Shown: in pieces, positions 26,935 through 34,750 of the stretch
How the letters are laid out: every line of letters starts with the position of its first letter
How positions within the stretch are numbered: the stretch's first letter is position 1
From: Cytobacillus oceanisediminis 2691
GTDB lineage: Bacteria > Bacillota > Bacilli > Bacillales > Cytobacillaceae
DNA length: 46,282 nucleotides
Assembly: GCF_007678455.1 (NCBI RefSeq)
Contig: NZ_VEEP01000005.1
Location: forward strand, 1-46,282
Direction: 5' to 3'
Program-made: the position numbers and the translations under genes
Notes under the pieces: model-generated
What the model was told of the DNA's origin: nothing
Databases searched by the model: none
The model's input: only the letters and a program-made list of their open reading frames with translations

Positions 26935-27090
26935 TTAACTTAACGCTTCAAACGTCTTGCAGTCGGTTTCCCGGCTATTGTCGGCTGTCTCGCCGGAATG
27001 GCTGACTACATAGATTTTATCGGCATTGCAAAGGTTGCCATGCTCCCAATATTGACAGTTATTGACTTCGCACAATACGTCTTTTGCCAT
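26935..27090 (-). CDS. DUF1540 small cysteine protein
   Basis: 51 aa. Cysteines at about 7, 12, 21 and 44 in the order CEVNNC, NLC, TDC are typical of DUF1540, a family of small Bacillus/Clostridium proteins presumed to bind metal. ATG 27090 is 8 nt after AGGAGTGG; a longer frame from 27120 adds residues upstream of that site and is rejected. Its biological role is unknown. Monocistronic, with a GC-rich hairpin (AGGATCGGG/CCCGGTCCT) just downstream. Confidence 0.82.
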   Translation of the reverse strand: MAKDVLCEVNNCQYWEHGNLCNADKIYVVSHSGETADNSRETDCKTFEALS

Positions 27091-27173
27091 CGGTGTACCA
27101 CTCCTTTTTGATTGATACACCTTTAGCTTGCTGCGCGAGGGTATAACACATTCAAGCTAATATTAGGTAAAAA

Positions 27174-27201
27174 GGATCAGGTTTGTTCCCTGGTCTTTTT
27201 T
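27174..27201 (+). terminator. Orphan terminator-like hairpin
   Basis: GGATCAGG/CCCTGGTC stem with loop TTTGTT followed by seven Ts on the plus strand, with no plus-strand gene directly upstream. It may end read-through transcription from the MetRS unit. Confidence 0.45.
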
Positions 27202-27336
27202 TAACGCAAATATCTTTTATCCTGCATGAACAGGCTCAAAAAATAGATGAAGCCGGGAAACAGAAGGAGTCACTTTAGGGAAAATATGTAGGTGGAATCC
27301 TATAAAAAAAACCTCCAAATAGGGAGGCATACACAT

Positions 27337-28302
27337 TTATTCATTCAGTGCTTTTCCTAGAGTGGATAGATTCTTTTCCATCAACGTGAAGTATGTTTCT
27401 TTGTTTTTTATGTCTTCATCTGTCAAAACAGAAAGGTTGTGGAGTGTAAGTGGTTTACCGTTAATTTCTTCCTGGACCATTTTTGCCAATTTGGAGTTGA
27501 AATTCTGTTCGTTCAAAACATATTTTATTTTTTCGTCCCTCGCATGTGATATGAGTTTTTGAAGTTCTTTTTGGGTCGGCTCATTAGTAGTCGACAGGCC
27601 GGAAATACTGATTTGCTCAAGACCGTATCGCTTTTCCCAATAGCTGTAGGCAGCATGGGCTACGATGATTTCTTTGCGCTTTGCAGTCCCGATTACCTCT
27701 GTAAATTCCTTGTCCAGACCCTTTAATTGGGCAGCAAGCTCAGAATAATTTTTCTCAAAAGCATCTTTCTGTTCAGGCATTTGTTCAACTAACTGGTCTT
27801 TGATAGTAAGAGCAAGTTCGTTTGCATAGATTGGATCCAGCCAGACGTGCGGGTCAATGTCTCCGTGTGCATGGCCGTCACCATCTGCATGTTCATCTTC
27901 GCCGTGATCTTCCTGTTCTCCAGAGCCTTCTTCACCAATGTGCAGCGAATCTCCGACGGGGACCATTTTAACATCCTCATTCTTCAAAGTTTTCCTGGCT
28001 TTATCAACGAATCCTTCAAGACCGAGGCCGATATAGAAAAATAAATCTGCGTCAGCCAGTGCCATCATATCTTTTTGAGAAGGTTCAAATGTATGTTCAT
28101 CTGCTCCCGGCGGGTAGATTGTTTTTACATCAACAAACTCACCGCCGATTTGCTGTGTGAAATACTGAAGCGGATAGACGGTTGTGTATACCTGCAAAAG
28201 GTTTTCATCCTTTTCCTTATTAGAAGTTTCCCCTTGCCCGCATCCGCTCAGTAAAGCTGAAATTGTAAGAAATAAAGAAAGTATTAAAGCGTATTTTTTC
28301 AT
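27337..28302 (-). CDS. Zinc ABC transporter substrate-binding lipoprotein (ZnuA/AdcA type)
   Basis: 321 aa. Signal peptide with lipobox LSGC (lipidated C21), then a cluster A-I/TroA-like protein. Zinc ligands are suggested by GADEH70TFEP, the His/Asp/Glu-rich loop (about 131-150, HGEDEHADGDGHAHGD) and DPHVWLDP, VAHAAYSYW. The His-rich loop favours zinc over manganese. ATG 28302 follows GGGAGGCC. Two Zur-type boxes lie upstream. No permease or ATPase gene accompanies it here, so it must use a transporter encoded elsewhere. Confidence 0.93.
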   Translation of the reverse strand: MKKYALILSLFLTISALLSGCGQGETSNKEKDENLLQVYTTVYPLQYFTQQIGGEFVDVKTIYPPGADEHTFEPSQKDMMALADADLFFYIGLGLEGFVDKARKTLKNEDVKMVPVGDSLHIGEEGSGEQEDHGEDEHADGDGHAHGDIDPHVWLDPIYANELALTIKDQLVEQMPEQKDAFEKNYSELAAQLKGLDKEFTEVIGTAKRKEIIVAHAAYSYWEKRYGLEQISISGLSTTNEPTQKELQKLISHARDEKIKYVLNEQNFNSKLAKMVQEEINGKPLTLHNLSVLTDEDIKNKETYFTLMEKNLSTLGKALNE

Positions 28303-28320
28303 ATTGGCCTCCCTGGTTTA

Positions 28321-28340
28321 AAACGTATTCATTACGATTT
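28321..28340. promoter_or_regulatory. Zur-type operator, znuA-proximal
   Basis: AAACGTATTCATTACGATTT resembles the Bacillus Zur box (TCGTAAT-N-ATTACGA core); right half perfect, left half with two changes. It lies 19 bp upstream of the zinc lipoprotein start. Confidence 0.65.
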
Positions 28341-28395
28341 ATAAAGTATACTGGTAAAATTCATTTTAGTTTTCAAGTCAGCGGTAAAAAATATT

Positions 28396-28416
28396 AATTC
28401 GTAATCGTTACGATTT
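28396..28416. promoter_or_regulatory. Zur-type operator, second copy
   Basis: ATTCGTAATCGTTACGATTT holds the palindrome TCGTAA-TCG-TTACGA, very close to the Bacillus Zur consensus. It lies 94 bp upstream of the zinc lipoprotein and 110 bp upstream of the divergent carbonic anhydrase and could act on either. Confidence 0.75.
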
Positions 28417-28526
28417 ACCTTCTGTATCATACAAAAGGATTGATTCAAAATCAAGTAAAACATTTTGGCTCAGCCGTTATTTGCGGTATTCTATTTAAGA
28501 GAACATGTTAAAAAGGAGTAGAGAAG

Positions 28527-29090
28527 ATGAAAATGCTTGAGGAAATCCTTCATTTTAATGAACAATTTGTAGCTGAAAAGAAGTATGAAGAGTTTACGAC
28601 TACCAAATTTCCAAACAAAAAAATGGTCATATTAACATGCATGGATACAAGGCTTGTCGAGCTTTTGCCAAGAGCATTGAACATCCGTAATGGAGATGTG
28701 AAAATCGTCAAGAACGCGGGCGCACTCATCATGCATCCGTTTGGAAGTATCATGAGAAGCCTGCTTGTCGCTGTTTATCAGCTTCAGGCTGAGGAAGTTG
28801 CGATCATAGGCCATTATGACTGCGGTATGAGCGGGATGAAGCCCGACATCGTGATTGAAGAGATGAAAAAGCGCGGGGTCAGCGATGATATGCTGAATAC
28901 ATTAAACTATTCGGGTATCGATGTGAAGGAATGGCTTCACGGTTTTGACAATGTAAAGGACAGCGTTGCCCACAGTGTCGAAATCGTAAAAAACCATCCC
29001 TTGATGCCTAAGGATGTTCCTGTTCATGGTCTCGTGATCGATCCGGCAACAGGAAGGCTGGATCGCGTGATTGATGGATATGAAAAATAA
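28527..29090 (+). CDS. Beta-class carbonic anhydrase (YtiB-like)
   Basis: 187 aa cytosolic zinc enzyme interconverting carbon dioxide and bicarbonate. The zinc ligands are C38, H96 and C99, and the D40-R42 dyad is in CMDTR; GHYDCGMSG contains the last two ligands. ATG 28527 is 9 nt after AAAGGAG. It is divergent from the zinc lipoprotein across two Zur boxes, so shared zinc control is possible but not shown. Confidence 0.92.
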   Translation: MKMLEEILHFNEQFVAEKKYEEFTTTKFPNKKMVILTCMDTRLVELLPRALNIRNGDVKIVKNAGALIMHPFGSIMRSLLVAVYQLQAEEVAIIGHYDCGMSGMKPDIVIEEMKKRGVSDDMLNTLNYSGIDVKEWLHGFDNVKDSVAHSVEIVKNHPLMPKDVPVHGLVIDPATGRLDRVIDGYEK

Positions 29091-29119
29091 TTCAATGATC
29101 TAGGTAGAATGAATCACCC

Positions 29120-29374
29120 TTAATGATCATGTGCCTTGGCTTTTTTCTTGGAAGGCCACTCTTCCGGTACAGGATCGAAGCCGCCAGGATGCAATGGCTG
29201 GCATTTCAGGATCCGGACGATTGTCAGCCAGCCGCCTTTGAAGGGTCCGAATTTTTGGATTGCTTCAAGCCCGTAATGGGAGCAGGTCGGGTAAAAACGG
29301 CAAGTTGGCGGCTTTAATGGCGAAATGACCGTTTGATAAAATCGGATAATGCCGATGAAAGCTTTTTTTAGCAT
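29120..29374 (-). CDS. yidD: Membrane protein insertion efficiency factor YidD
   Basis: 84 aa. The family signature [27 protein letters not shown] is present across residues 13-38, with [13 protein letters not shown] near the C-terminus. YidD proteins assist YidC/Oxa1-type insertion at the inner face of the membrane. ATG 29374 has AAGGGA upstream. Here it is single, not next to rnpA-yidC, as for the ytjA locus of B. subtilis. Confidence 0.93.
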   Translation of the reverse strand: MLKKAFIGIIRFYQTVISPLKPPTCRFYPTCSHYGLEAIQKFGPFKGGWLTIVRILKCQPLHPGGFDPVPEEWPSKKKAKAHDH

Positions 29375-29407
29375 AGGTAAATCCCTTCTTGTAAATAGAA
29401 TCAGGAA

Positions 29408-29434
29408 AAAGGAGCTGGCTTTCAGCTCCTTTTT
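29408..29434. terminator. Terminator downstream of ytzI
   Basis: Stem GGAGCTG/CAGCTCC with A-run and T-run on both sides, so it works in both directions; placed between minus-strand ytzI and yidD. Confidence 0.85.
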
Positions 29435-29601
29435 TATTTATTTTTACCAGGTTCTTCGTTTTCAGATTCCCTGGTTTCTTCGCTGCTGCTTTCAATCGGG
29501 TCGATCGTGTGTTTGAATTGATATGCCTTCGAAGTCGTCAACACGCTTAAAACCAGGACAACGATGACGATAATGACTGAGATAATCAAAACGGTATACA
29601 T
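29434..29601 (-). CDS. ytzI: YtzI-like small membrane protein
   Basis: 55 aa with one N-terminal transmembrane segment (about residues 3-22, [19 protein letters not shown]) and a charged tail rich in Glu and Ser. ATG 29601 lies after AAAGGAGGACG; the longer frame from 29643 reads through that site and is rejected. The function of the family is unknown. The name is by similarity in size, topology and the [14 protein letters not shown] segment. Confidence 0.75.
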   Translation of the reverse strand: MYTVLIISVIIVIVVLVLSVLTTSKAYQFKHTIDPIESSSEETRESENEEPGKNK

Positions 29602-29674
29602 AATACGTCCTCCTTTGTTCAAAATTATTGTAGCATGTTCCATTCCGGGATAGGAAAAAAGTTGCTGCCAGCAT

Positions 29675-29700
29675 GTTTTTTCTCACCCAGGGAGGGGAAT
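29675..29700 (+). promoter_or_regulatory. Candidate sigma-B promoter of dps
   Basis: GTTTTT (29675-29680), 14-bp spacer, GGGAAT (29695-29700), compared with the sigma-B consensus GTTTAA-N12-15-GGGTAT. Dps genes of Bacillus are known general-stress genes, which fits. Confidence 0.5.
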
Positions 29701-29732
29701 ATAATTTATGACTAAGAGGAGGATGAATTTAC

Positions 29733-30173
29733 ATGGCACAAAATGAACTAATTCAAGCAGTAAACAAACAAGTAGCGAACTGGACGGTTCTTTATACCAA
29801 GCTCCACAATTATCACTGGTATGTAAAAGGCCGGCATTTTTTCACACTTCATGTGAAATTTGAAGAACTTTACAATGAAGCAGCGACAATCATCGATGAA
29901 TTTGCAGAAAGAATTCTCGCGTTGGACGGAAAGCCTGTAGCAACGCTTAAAGAATATTTGGAACTGTCTTCAGTAAAAGAGGCAACAGGTTCTGAAAAAG
30001 AAGAAGAAATGGTAAAACAATTGCATGATGACTTTGCAACAATCGTTGAAGAGCTTCAGCAAGCAATCGAACTTGCAGAGAAGGCAGACGATACCGCTAC
30101 CGCTGATATGATGACGGAAGTGAAAATGAGCCTTCGCAAACATATGTGGATGTTCAAGGCTTATCTTGGATAA
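29733..30173 (+). CDS. dps: Dps-family DNA-binding ferritin-like protein (YtkB-like)
   Basis: 146 aa. Forms a hollow dodecamer that oxidises and stores iron and protects DNA in stress (family knowledge). The ferroxidase ligands have the right spacing: H28 and H40 from one subunit, D55 and E59 from the next (DEFAER). No basic N-terminal DNA-binding tail is seen. ATG 29733 follows AAGAGGAGG. A sigma-B-like promoter precedes it and a strong terminator comes about 160 bp downstream, after a palindromic repeat. Confidence 0.94.
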   Translation: MAQNELIQAVNKQVANWTVLYTKLHNYHWYVKGRHFFTLHVKFEELYNEAATIIDEFAERILALDGKPVATLKEYLELSSVKEATGSEKEEEMVKQLHDDFATIVEELQQAIELAEKADDTATADMMTEVKMSLRKHMWMFKAYLG

Positions 30174-30174
30174 A

Positions 30175-30294
30175 GAAAAGCGGAAGCGCCTCGGTCAGCG
30201 CCGACAAGCGTTGGAGGGCCGACCGGTGAAGTCGTTCTTTGACTTCATTGGGCGGACCGAAACGACTCGAGGGGCTAGGCGCTGGAGCTGGACA
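30175..30294. repeat. Palindromic intergenic repeat, short copy
   Basis: Bounded by AAAAGCGGAAGCGCC and GGCGCTGGAGCTGGAC, which pair, with internal complementary segments (GTCGTTCTTTGACTTCATTG, GGAGGGCCGACC/GGGCGGACC). GC-rich against an AT-rich flank. The same arms occur inverted at 37741-37977. It starts 2 nt after the dps stop, so it is likely transcribed with dps. Confidence 0.8.
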
Positions 30295-30336
30295 ATTATA
30301 TAAGTGAATTTTACACTTTCTTATCTAGAAAGAAAA

Positions 30337-30361
30337 AACTGGCCGTAGCCAGTTTTTTTTT
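30337..30361. terminator. Terminator of dps
   Basis: AAACTGGC/GCCAGTTT stem with loop CGTA, then Ts on the plus strand; also A-rich on the other side. Confidence 0.9.
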
Positions 30362-30373
30362 GTTAAATAAAGA

Positions 30374-30398
30374 AAAAACCGGCTTCAACAGCCGGTTT
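30374..30398 (-). terminator. Terminator of the DUF6154-like gene
   Basis: AAACCGGC/GCCGGTTT stem, minus strand followed by TTTTTTC; 20 bp after the dps terminator, facing it. Confidence 0.85.
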
Positions 30399-30416
30399 GT
30401 ATGTATGGACTATTCG

Positions 30417-30671
30417 TTAATGGATGTTGCGGGAAGGATATGTGACAGAGCGCGCGCCAAAGTCATCCTGGGCAAATTTCCCCTTAAGACTCTCGATTAA
30501 ATAGAGACCCATCAAATCATAAAGCTCCTGCTTATCAAGGTCCTGGATAATCTTCAACAGGTCTTCACGGCTCATTTCTTCAAGGAAGGCAAAAGCGAGC
30601 ATATCGATATCCTCTTCGTCGCCGGTCAATTTGTTGCGGTATAGTTCGTATAGCTCATCAATCAGTTTCAT
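30417..30671 (-). CDS. Small acidic protein, probable DUF6154 family
   Basis: 84 aa, mostly helical and acidic, beginning MKLIDELYELYRNKLTGDEED. I believe it belongs to a Bacillaceae-only family (DUF6154); this is from memory of the sequence pattern, not a search. No catalytic motif or membrane segment. ATG 30671 has GGAGAGGTG upstream. Role unknown; convergent with dps. Confidence 0.7.
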   Translation of the reverse strand: MKLIDELYELYRNKLTGDEEDIDMLAFAFLEEMSREDLLKIIQDLDKQELYDLMGLYLIESLKGKFAQDDFGARSVTYPSRNIH

Positions 30672-30923
30672 GGCATTTCACCTCTCCTTCTTTTATCCTC
30701 CATAATCCTATACTTATTTAATACCCTCCATAGGAAAAAATATGCCTTGAACTTGAAGTATTTCCCTGTTGGGTTATTGATTCACTTTATTTTTATTTGT
30801 GTCTAATTTTAACATACTCCTTACTTTAAAAGTAAATTTGGAGTGCTTAAAAATTATTTATTTTAATGATATTCAGTATAAAGAAATATAGACGCAGGGA
30901 ACGATATCCATGAGGTGAGAAAC

Positions 30924-31244
30924 ATGACAGAAAGCAAAAAAACATACTATATCAACATCAGTGATGGCGAGATTCAAAGCGTATCAACTGCATCTCCATG
31001 GAATTTTAAAATTGAGGCAACTGACGAGGAAATCACCGCATTAAGGGAAATATTCGACCAGGGACATTCCACAGGCTGGCAGAACTTCATGAGGGCGCAC
31101 GTTCCATATGTCCAGTACCATTATGACCGGGAAAATGATGCTCTCGACAGACAACTGATCCAGACATACGAAATGATCTATAAACTTGGAGATGAAGAAG
31201 CAAGGAACCATATTGAAAGCATGGGAATACTACCTGAAAGATAG
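30924..31244 (+). CDS. Conserved-looking small protein, unrecognised
   Basis: 106 aa soluble protein starting MTESKKTYYINISDGEI. Notable are an acidic helix (EATDEEITALREIFDQ) followed by a His/aromatic-rich segment (HVPYVQYHYDREND) and a short C-terminal helix. No known motif was recognised. ATG 30924 follows GAGGTGAG; the GTG at 30915 is part of that site. It has its own terminator. Position just before the Nudix gene ytkD resembles other Bacillus genomes, but a link in function is not evident. Confidence 0.75.
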   Translation: MTESKKTYYINISDGEIQSVSTASPWNFKIEATDEEITALREIFDQGHSTGWQNFMRAHVPYVQYHYDRENDALDRQLIQTYEMIYKLGDEEARNHIESMGILPER

Positions 31245-31249
31245 AGCAG

Positions 31250-31276
31250 CCGCAGACAAATCGTCTGCGGTTTATT
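31250..31276 (+). terminator. Terminator after the 106-aa gene
   Basis: CCGCAGA/TCTGCGG stem followed by TTTATT. Confidence 0.75.
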
Positions 31277-31330
31277 CATTTTCTGTTTTTCTATATAATT
31301 AGGTCATGAAATAGAACGGGGAGAGGGAGC

Positions 31331-31798
31331 ATGGAAAAGTTTAAAGCGATGAACGGCGAGGACGTAATCTTGTCCTTTCAGGAAAACGCCTTTGAAAAAA
31401 AGGCATGCCACGTGCTGGTCATCTGTAAATATCGAGACCAGTGGCTTTTGACCAACCATAAAGTAAGAGGTCTCGAGTTTCCCGGCGGCAAAATGGAGAA
31501 AGATGAAACCCTGGAGGATGCCGCTCACCGGGAGGTAATGGAAGAAACGGGTGCAGTTTTAAGTAGCCTAGAGTTTATTGGGGAATATCAGGTTATGGAT
31601 AGAGAAGGTTCATTTGTAAAAAGAATCTTTTACGGTGAAGTGGAGAAAATCGTACCCCAGGATGATTACCTGGAAACAGGGGGCCCCGTACTTATAAGTG
31701 GAGATCTGCTCGCGGATAGAATGAAGGATGAGTATAGCTTTATCATGAAGGACGATGTGATTAAACATGCGCTTGAATTTTTGCAGAAAAAGAGATGA
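31331..31798 (+). CDS. ytkD: Nudix hydrolase YtkD-like
   Basis: 155 aa. A full Nudix box G53-x5-E59-x7-R67-E-V-x-E71-E-x-G is present in the stretch GGKMEKDE..REVMEETG. The B. subtilis homologue hydrolyses oxidised or normal (d)NTPs and has been reported to act on RNA 5' ends; the substrate of this protein is inferred. ATG 31331 is preceded by GGGGAGAGGG. Its genomic place next to ytlABCD-type and ytmA genes supports the name. Confidence 0.87.
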   Translation: MEKFKAMNGEDVILSFQENAFEKKACHVLVICKYRDQWLLTNHKVRGLEFPGGKMEKDETLEDAAHREVMEETGAVLSSLEFIGEYQVMDREGSFVKRIFYGEVEKIVPQDDYLETGGPVLISGDLLADRMKDEYSFIMKDDVIKHALEFLQKKR

Positions 31799-31800
31799 AA

Positions 31801-31835
31801 AATTGGCGGTTTGCAGTTGAGACCGCCAATTTTTT
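31801..31835 (+). terminator. Terminator of ytkD
   Basis: AATTGGCGGT/ACCGCCAATT 10-bp stem and T-run immediately after the gene. Confidence 0.92.
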
Positions 31836-31913
31836 AGGTTGATCTGTACGGGAATATGATCTTTCATGGCAAATGCGCATTACGAAAGGTCGTTACAAAT
31901 GCAGTTCACTAAC

Positions 31914-31983
31914 TTATTGGCGAAAAATAAATTTTATTGGCGGTTTTCTCCATTTTATTGGCGAAAATCTGATTTTATTGGCG
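31914..31983. repeat. Array of four 20-21-bp units with head TTATTGGCG
   Basis: TTATTGGCG starts at 31914, 31934, 31955 and 31975. On the minus strand each unit reads CGCCAATAAAA followed by 9-10 variable bases, like the TCGCTATAAAAA array at 21707-21826. It lies between the ytkD terminator and the convergent ytlD terminator. Confidence 0.85.
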
Positions 31984-32033
31984 ATGGCACTACTTATTCT
32001 AAAGAGAGAATCATTTTACGCCTAAATCTAAAA

Positions 32034-32060
32034 GAAGCCAGAAGGATTAAACCTGGCTTC
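32034..32060 (-). terminator. Terminator of the ytl operon
   Basis: GAAGCCAG/CTGGCTTC stem directly after the permease stop; minus strand continues with TTTTAGATTT. Confidence 0.8.
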
Positions 32061-32061
32061 A

Positions 32062-32868
32062 TCACTGGTTACTTTTAATCAGTTTCTTTTCGAGCAGCTC
32101 GACCAGCTGATACATCACGGTTGCGAACACAGCGATGACCAGCAGCGACAGGAACACGAGCGTGAAGTTGAATACCTGGAATCCATAGATAATCATGTAT
32201 CCAAGTCCACGTGCCGAAACGAGGAATTCTCCAACCATGACCCCTACCCAGCTAAGGCCGACATTCACTTTCAAGGTTGAAATGATGGTCGGGAATGAGG
32301 CTGGCAGGATGGCTTCCCTGAAGCACTGAGTCCTTGTGGCACCGAATGTTTGCAGCACTCTTAAATAGTTGGGATCCACTTCTTTAAAAGAGGTGTAGAC
32401 CACGATTGTCGTGATGATTACGGAGATGATGGCTCCCATTGCAATAATGGAAGTCATATTGGTCCCCAGCGCGACAATCAGGATCGGCCCTAATGCCACT
32501 TTTGGCATTGAATTCAAAATGACGAGGTAAGGGTCCAGTATTCTTGATAGCAGCGGCGACCACCATAGTATTGCGGCGAGTATGGTTCCGGCGAGGGTAC
32601 CCAGGATGAATCCGAGTACAGTCTCTGCCAGTGTTATGCCAAGGTTGACAGCGAGCGAACCGTCGAGCGTCTTCTCAATCAGCAGATTCCAGACTTTTGA
32701 GGGTGAACTGAAGAGTAGAGGATCAATCCATTTTTGCTGGCTTGATATTTCCCAGCTTGCAAAAAAAACGATGAAAATCAACAATTGATAGAGGCGGACT
32801 TTTTTCTGCTCTCTGCTCAGCTTTTTCAGATACTGTTGATGGAGGAGTTCAGTTTTCTTCTGGTTCAA
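32062..32868 (-). CDS. ytlD: ABC transporter permease (YtlD-like)
   Basis: About 268 aa, six hydrophobic segments, with the permease coupling-loop region [25 protein letters not shown] (EAA motif) after residue 180. SsuC/TauC/ThiX-type family, for nitrate, sulfonate or pyrimidine-like compounds. Start: a TTG at 32868 has AAGGAG about 10 nt upstream and overlaps the ATPase end by 20 bp; the more distant in-frame ATG at 32934 lies deep in the ATPase gene with no ribosome binding site. Last gene of the three-gene operon. Confidence 0.88.
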   Translation of the reverse strand: MNQKKTELLHQQYLKKLSREQKKVRLYQLLIFIVFFASWEISSQQKWIDPLLFSSPSKVWNLLIEKTLDGSLAVNLGITLAETVLGFILGTLAGTILAAILWWSPLLSRILDPYLVILNSMPKVALGPILIVALGTNMTSIIAMGAIISVIITTIVVYTSFKEVDPNYLRVLQTFGATRTQCFREAILPASFPTIISTLKVNVGLSWVGVMVGEFLVSARGLGYMIIYGFQVFNFTLVFLSLLVIAVFATVMYQLVELLEKKLIKSNQ

Positions 32869-33625
32869 TGGATTCCAACTCCTTCCATATCGTCTGGAAC
32901 AGATCATTGTATAAAGGGTGATTTCTCGCCTCAAACGGGCTCAGGTTTCTAAGCTCTTCCGGCATTGAGAAGGTTTTATGCAAGCGGCCAGGCCTTGGTG
33001 AGAACAGGAATATGCGATCACTCATCGCGATGGCTTCCCCGATATCATGCGTGACCAAAATCGCTGTTTTTCCAAACGACTTGAATGTATTTGAAACCAG
33101 GTCCTCAAGCTTCAATTTCGTTTGATAATCCAGGGCGGAAAACGGTTCATCGAGCATGAGCAGCTTGGGTTCTGTTGCCAGTGTCCGCACCAGGGCCACA
33201 CGCTGGCGCATCCCGCCGGACAGCTGTTTAGGATAAAGTTTTTCTACATTCTCCAGCCCCATCTGTCCCAGCAGCGCTAAAACTTCCTCTTTTTTTGACT
33301 CTTCCAATGTTCCGCTGATCTTTAATCCTAGCAATATATTTTCCTCAATCGTTTTCCAGGGGAATAAGTAATCCTGCTGCAGCATGTATCCGGTCTGGTT
33401 CGAAGCCTCTTTGACAGATTTCCCTTCGAGTTTTACCTTGCCGTCAGAAGGTTCGATCAGCCCTGCGATAATCGAAAGCAGTGTCGTCTTGCCGCAGCCG
33501 CTCGGACCCAGAAAGGAGACGAATTCCCCTTCCTGGACATCGAGTGAAATGTCATTCAGCGCAGTGACAGCGGATGTTTTTGTAAAATAAGTGTGATGAA
33601 TCCCTCTTAATGTCAAAAAGTCCAT
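32849..33625 (-). CDS. ytlC: ABC transporter ATP-binding protein (YtlC-like)
   Basis: 258 aa. Walker [10 protein letters not shown] (residues 40-48), signature [15 protein letters not shown], Walker [14 protein letters not shown] and the switch His in LVTHD are all intact. Energises the YtlA/YtlD importer. The start ATG 33625 is 17 bp after the binding-protein stop, preceded by AGGAGGTTGC. Substrate unassigned. Confidence 0.93.
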   Translation of the reverse strand: MDFLTLRGIHHTYFTKTSAVTALNDISLDVQEGEFVSFLGPSGCGKTTLLSIIAGLIEPSDGKVKLEGKSVKEASNQTGYMLQQDYLFPWKTIEENILLGLKISGTLEESKKEEVLALLGQMGLENVEKLYPKQLSGGMRQRVALVRTLATEPKLLMLDEPFSALDYQTKLKLEDLVSNTFKSFGKTAILVTHDIGEAIAMSDRIFLFSPRPGRLHKTFSMPEELRNLSPFEARNHPLYNDLFQTIWKELESIEPEEN

Positions 33626-33642
33626 TAGGCTGCAACCTCCTG

Positions 33643-34638
33643 TTATTTCATGACTTTTCCTGCCACTTCTGTATTGACTAAAGTGTCATGGCTGACTTGC
33701 TTAGGAAGTTCCCCGGCTTCATCCATGATGGCCTGGAGATTGTTCCACTCTTCCTCATCAAGGATTGGGTCAGTTGCGTATGAACCCTGGCTCTTATAAC
33801 GGTCAACCACTGTTTCGATCAGCGCTAAATCTGTATCTTTAAAGTATTCCTGTATGGCTTCAGCGGTTTCTTTGGCACTGTGGGAATCGACCCATTTCTG
33901 TGCTTTGTAAACGGCACGGGTGAACTTTTCAATCGTTTCCGGGTTTTCCTTCATGTAGCTTTGTTTTGCCATGAATGTGGTATAAGGTACATGACCGGAT
34001 TCAGTACCGAATGATGCGACGATATGACCTTTGCCTTCTTTTTCAAACATGCTTGCCTGCGGCTCGAATAGCTGCACAAAGTCGCCGGTTCCGGAAGCAA
34101 AGGCATTTGGAATATTGGCGTAATCAATATTTTGGATCATCTTTAAATCTTGTTTCGGATCAATATCGTGTTTTTTGAGCACGAATTCACCGACCATTTG
34201 CGGCATTCCGCCTGTACGCTGTCCGAGATAGGTAGATCCCTTCAGCTGATCCCATGAAAAATTGTCGATCTTCTCTCTGGAAACAAGGAAGGTGCCATCC
34301 GTCTGGGTCAGCTGGGCAAAGTTGATGACCGGGTCGTTTGAATCCTGGGCATAAACGTAAATGGAAGTTTCCGAGCCAACTAGTGCAACATCTGCCGCAT
34401 TCGAAAGCACGGCGGTCATTGTCTTGTCGCCGCCCCAAGCTGTAGTGAGCTCGATTTTCAGTCCTTCTTCCTCAAAAAATCCATTGGCAAGGGCAACATA
34501 TTGAGGAGCATAGAAAATTGAACGAGTTACCTCTGCCACTTTAACAGTCTGTACCTTGTCTTGACTGCAGGCTGCAAGAGGTATAATAAGTATGGCAACC
34601 AAAAATAAAGCAAAACCGGCTTTGAACCATTTTTTCAT
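33643..34638 (-). CDS. ytlA: ABC transporter substrate-binding lipoprotein (YtlA-like)
   Basis: 331 aa. Signal peptide with lipobox LAAC (C24), then an NMT1/THI5/SsuA-like binding protein (APQYVALANGFFEEEGLKIEL). Such proteins bind thiamin pyrimidine precursors, aliphatic sulfonates or nitrate; the sequence alone does not decide. No TPP riboswitch or S-box is seen in the 109-bp leader, so a thiamin or sulfur role has no support from regulation. ATG 34638 follows AGGAGGCAT. First gene of the operon. Confidence 0.9.
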   Translation of the reverse strand: MKKWFKAGFALFLVAILIIPLAACSQDKVQTVKVAEVTRSIFYAPQYVALANGFFEEEGLKIELTTAWGGDKTMTAVLSNAADVALVGSETSIYVYAQDSNDPVINFAQLTQTDGTFLVSREKIDNFSWDQLKGSTYLGQRTGGMPQMVGEFVLKKHDIDPKQDLKMIQNIDYANIPNAFASGTGDFVQLFEPQASMFEKEGKGHIVASFGTESGHVPYTTFMAKQSYMKENPETIEKFTRAVYKAQKWVDSHSAKETAEAIQEYFKDTDLALIETVVDRYKSQGSYATDPILDEEEWNNLQAIMDEAGELPKQVSHDTLVNTEVAGKVMK

Positions 34639-34750
34639 ATAGATGCCTCCTAAAATCTGTCTTAAATTGGGCTTACGATAATGTATGAGGAGAGAAAAAA
34701 TGTGTGAATGCCCAGTAGCAAAATAGAAAAAAATTCATATAAGAGGAGTG

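Noticed and set aside
34639-34750. TPP riboswitch expected if the ytl operon moved thiamin precursors
   Set aside because: No CTGAGA or other conserved TPP core was found in the spacer on the minus strand.
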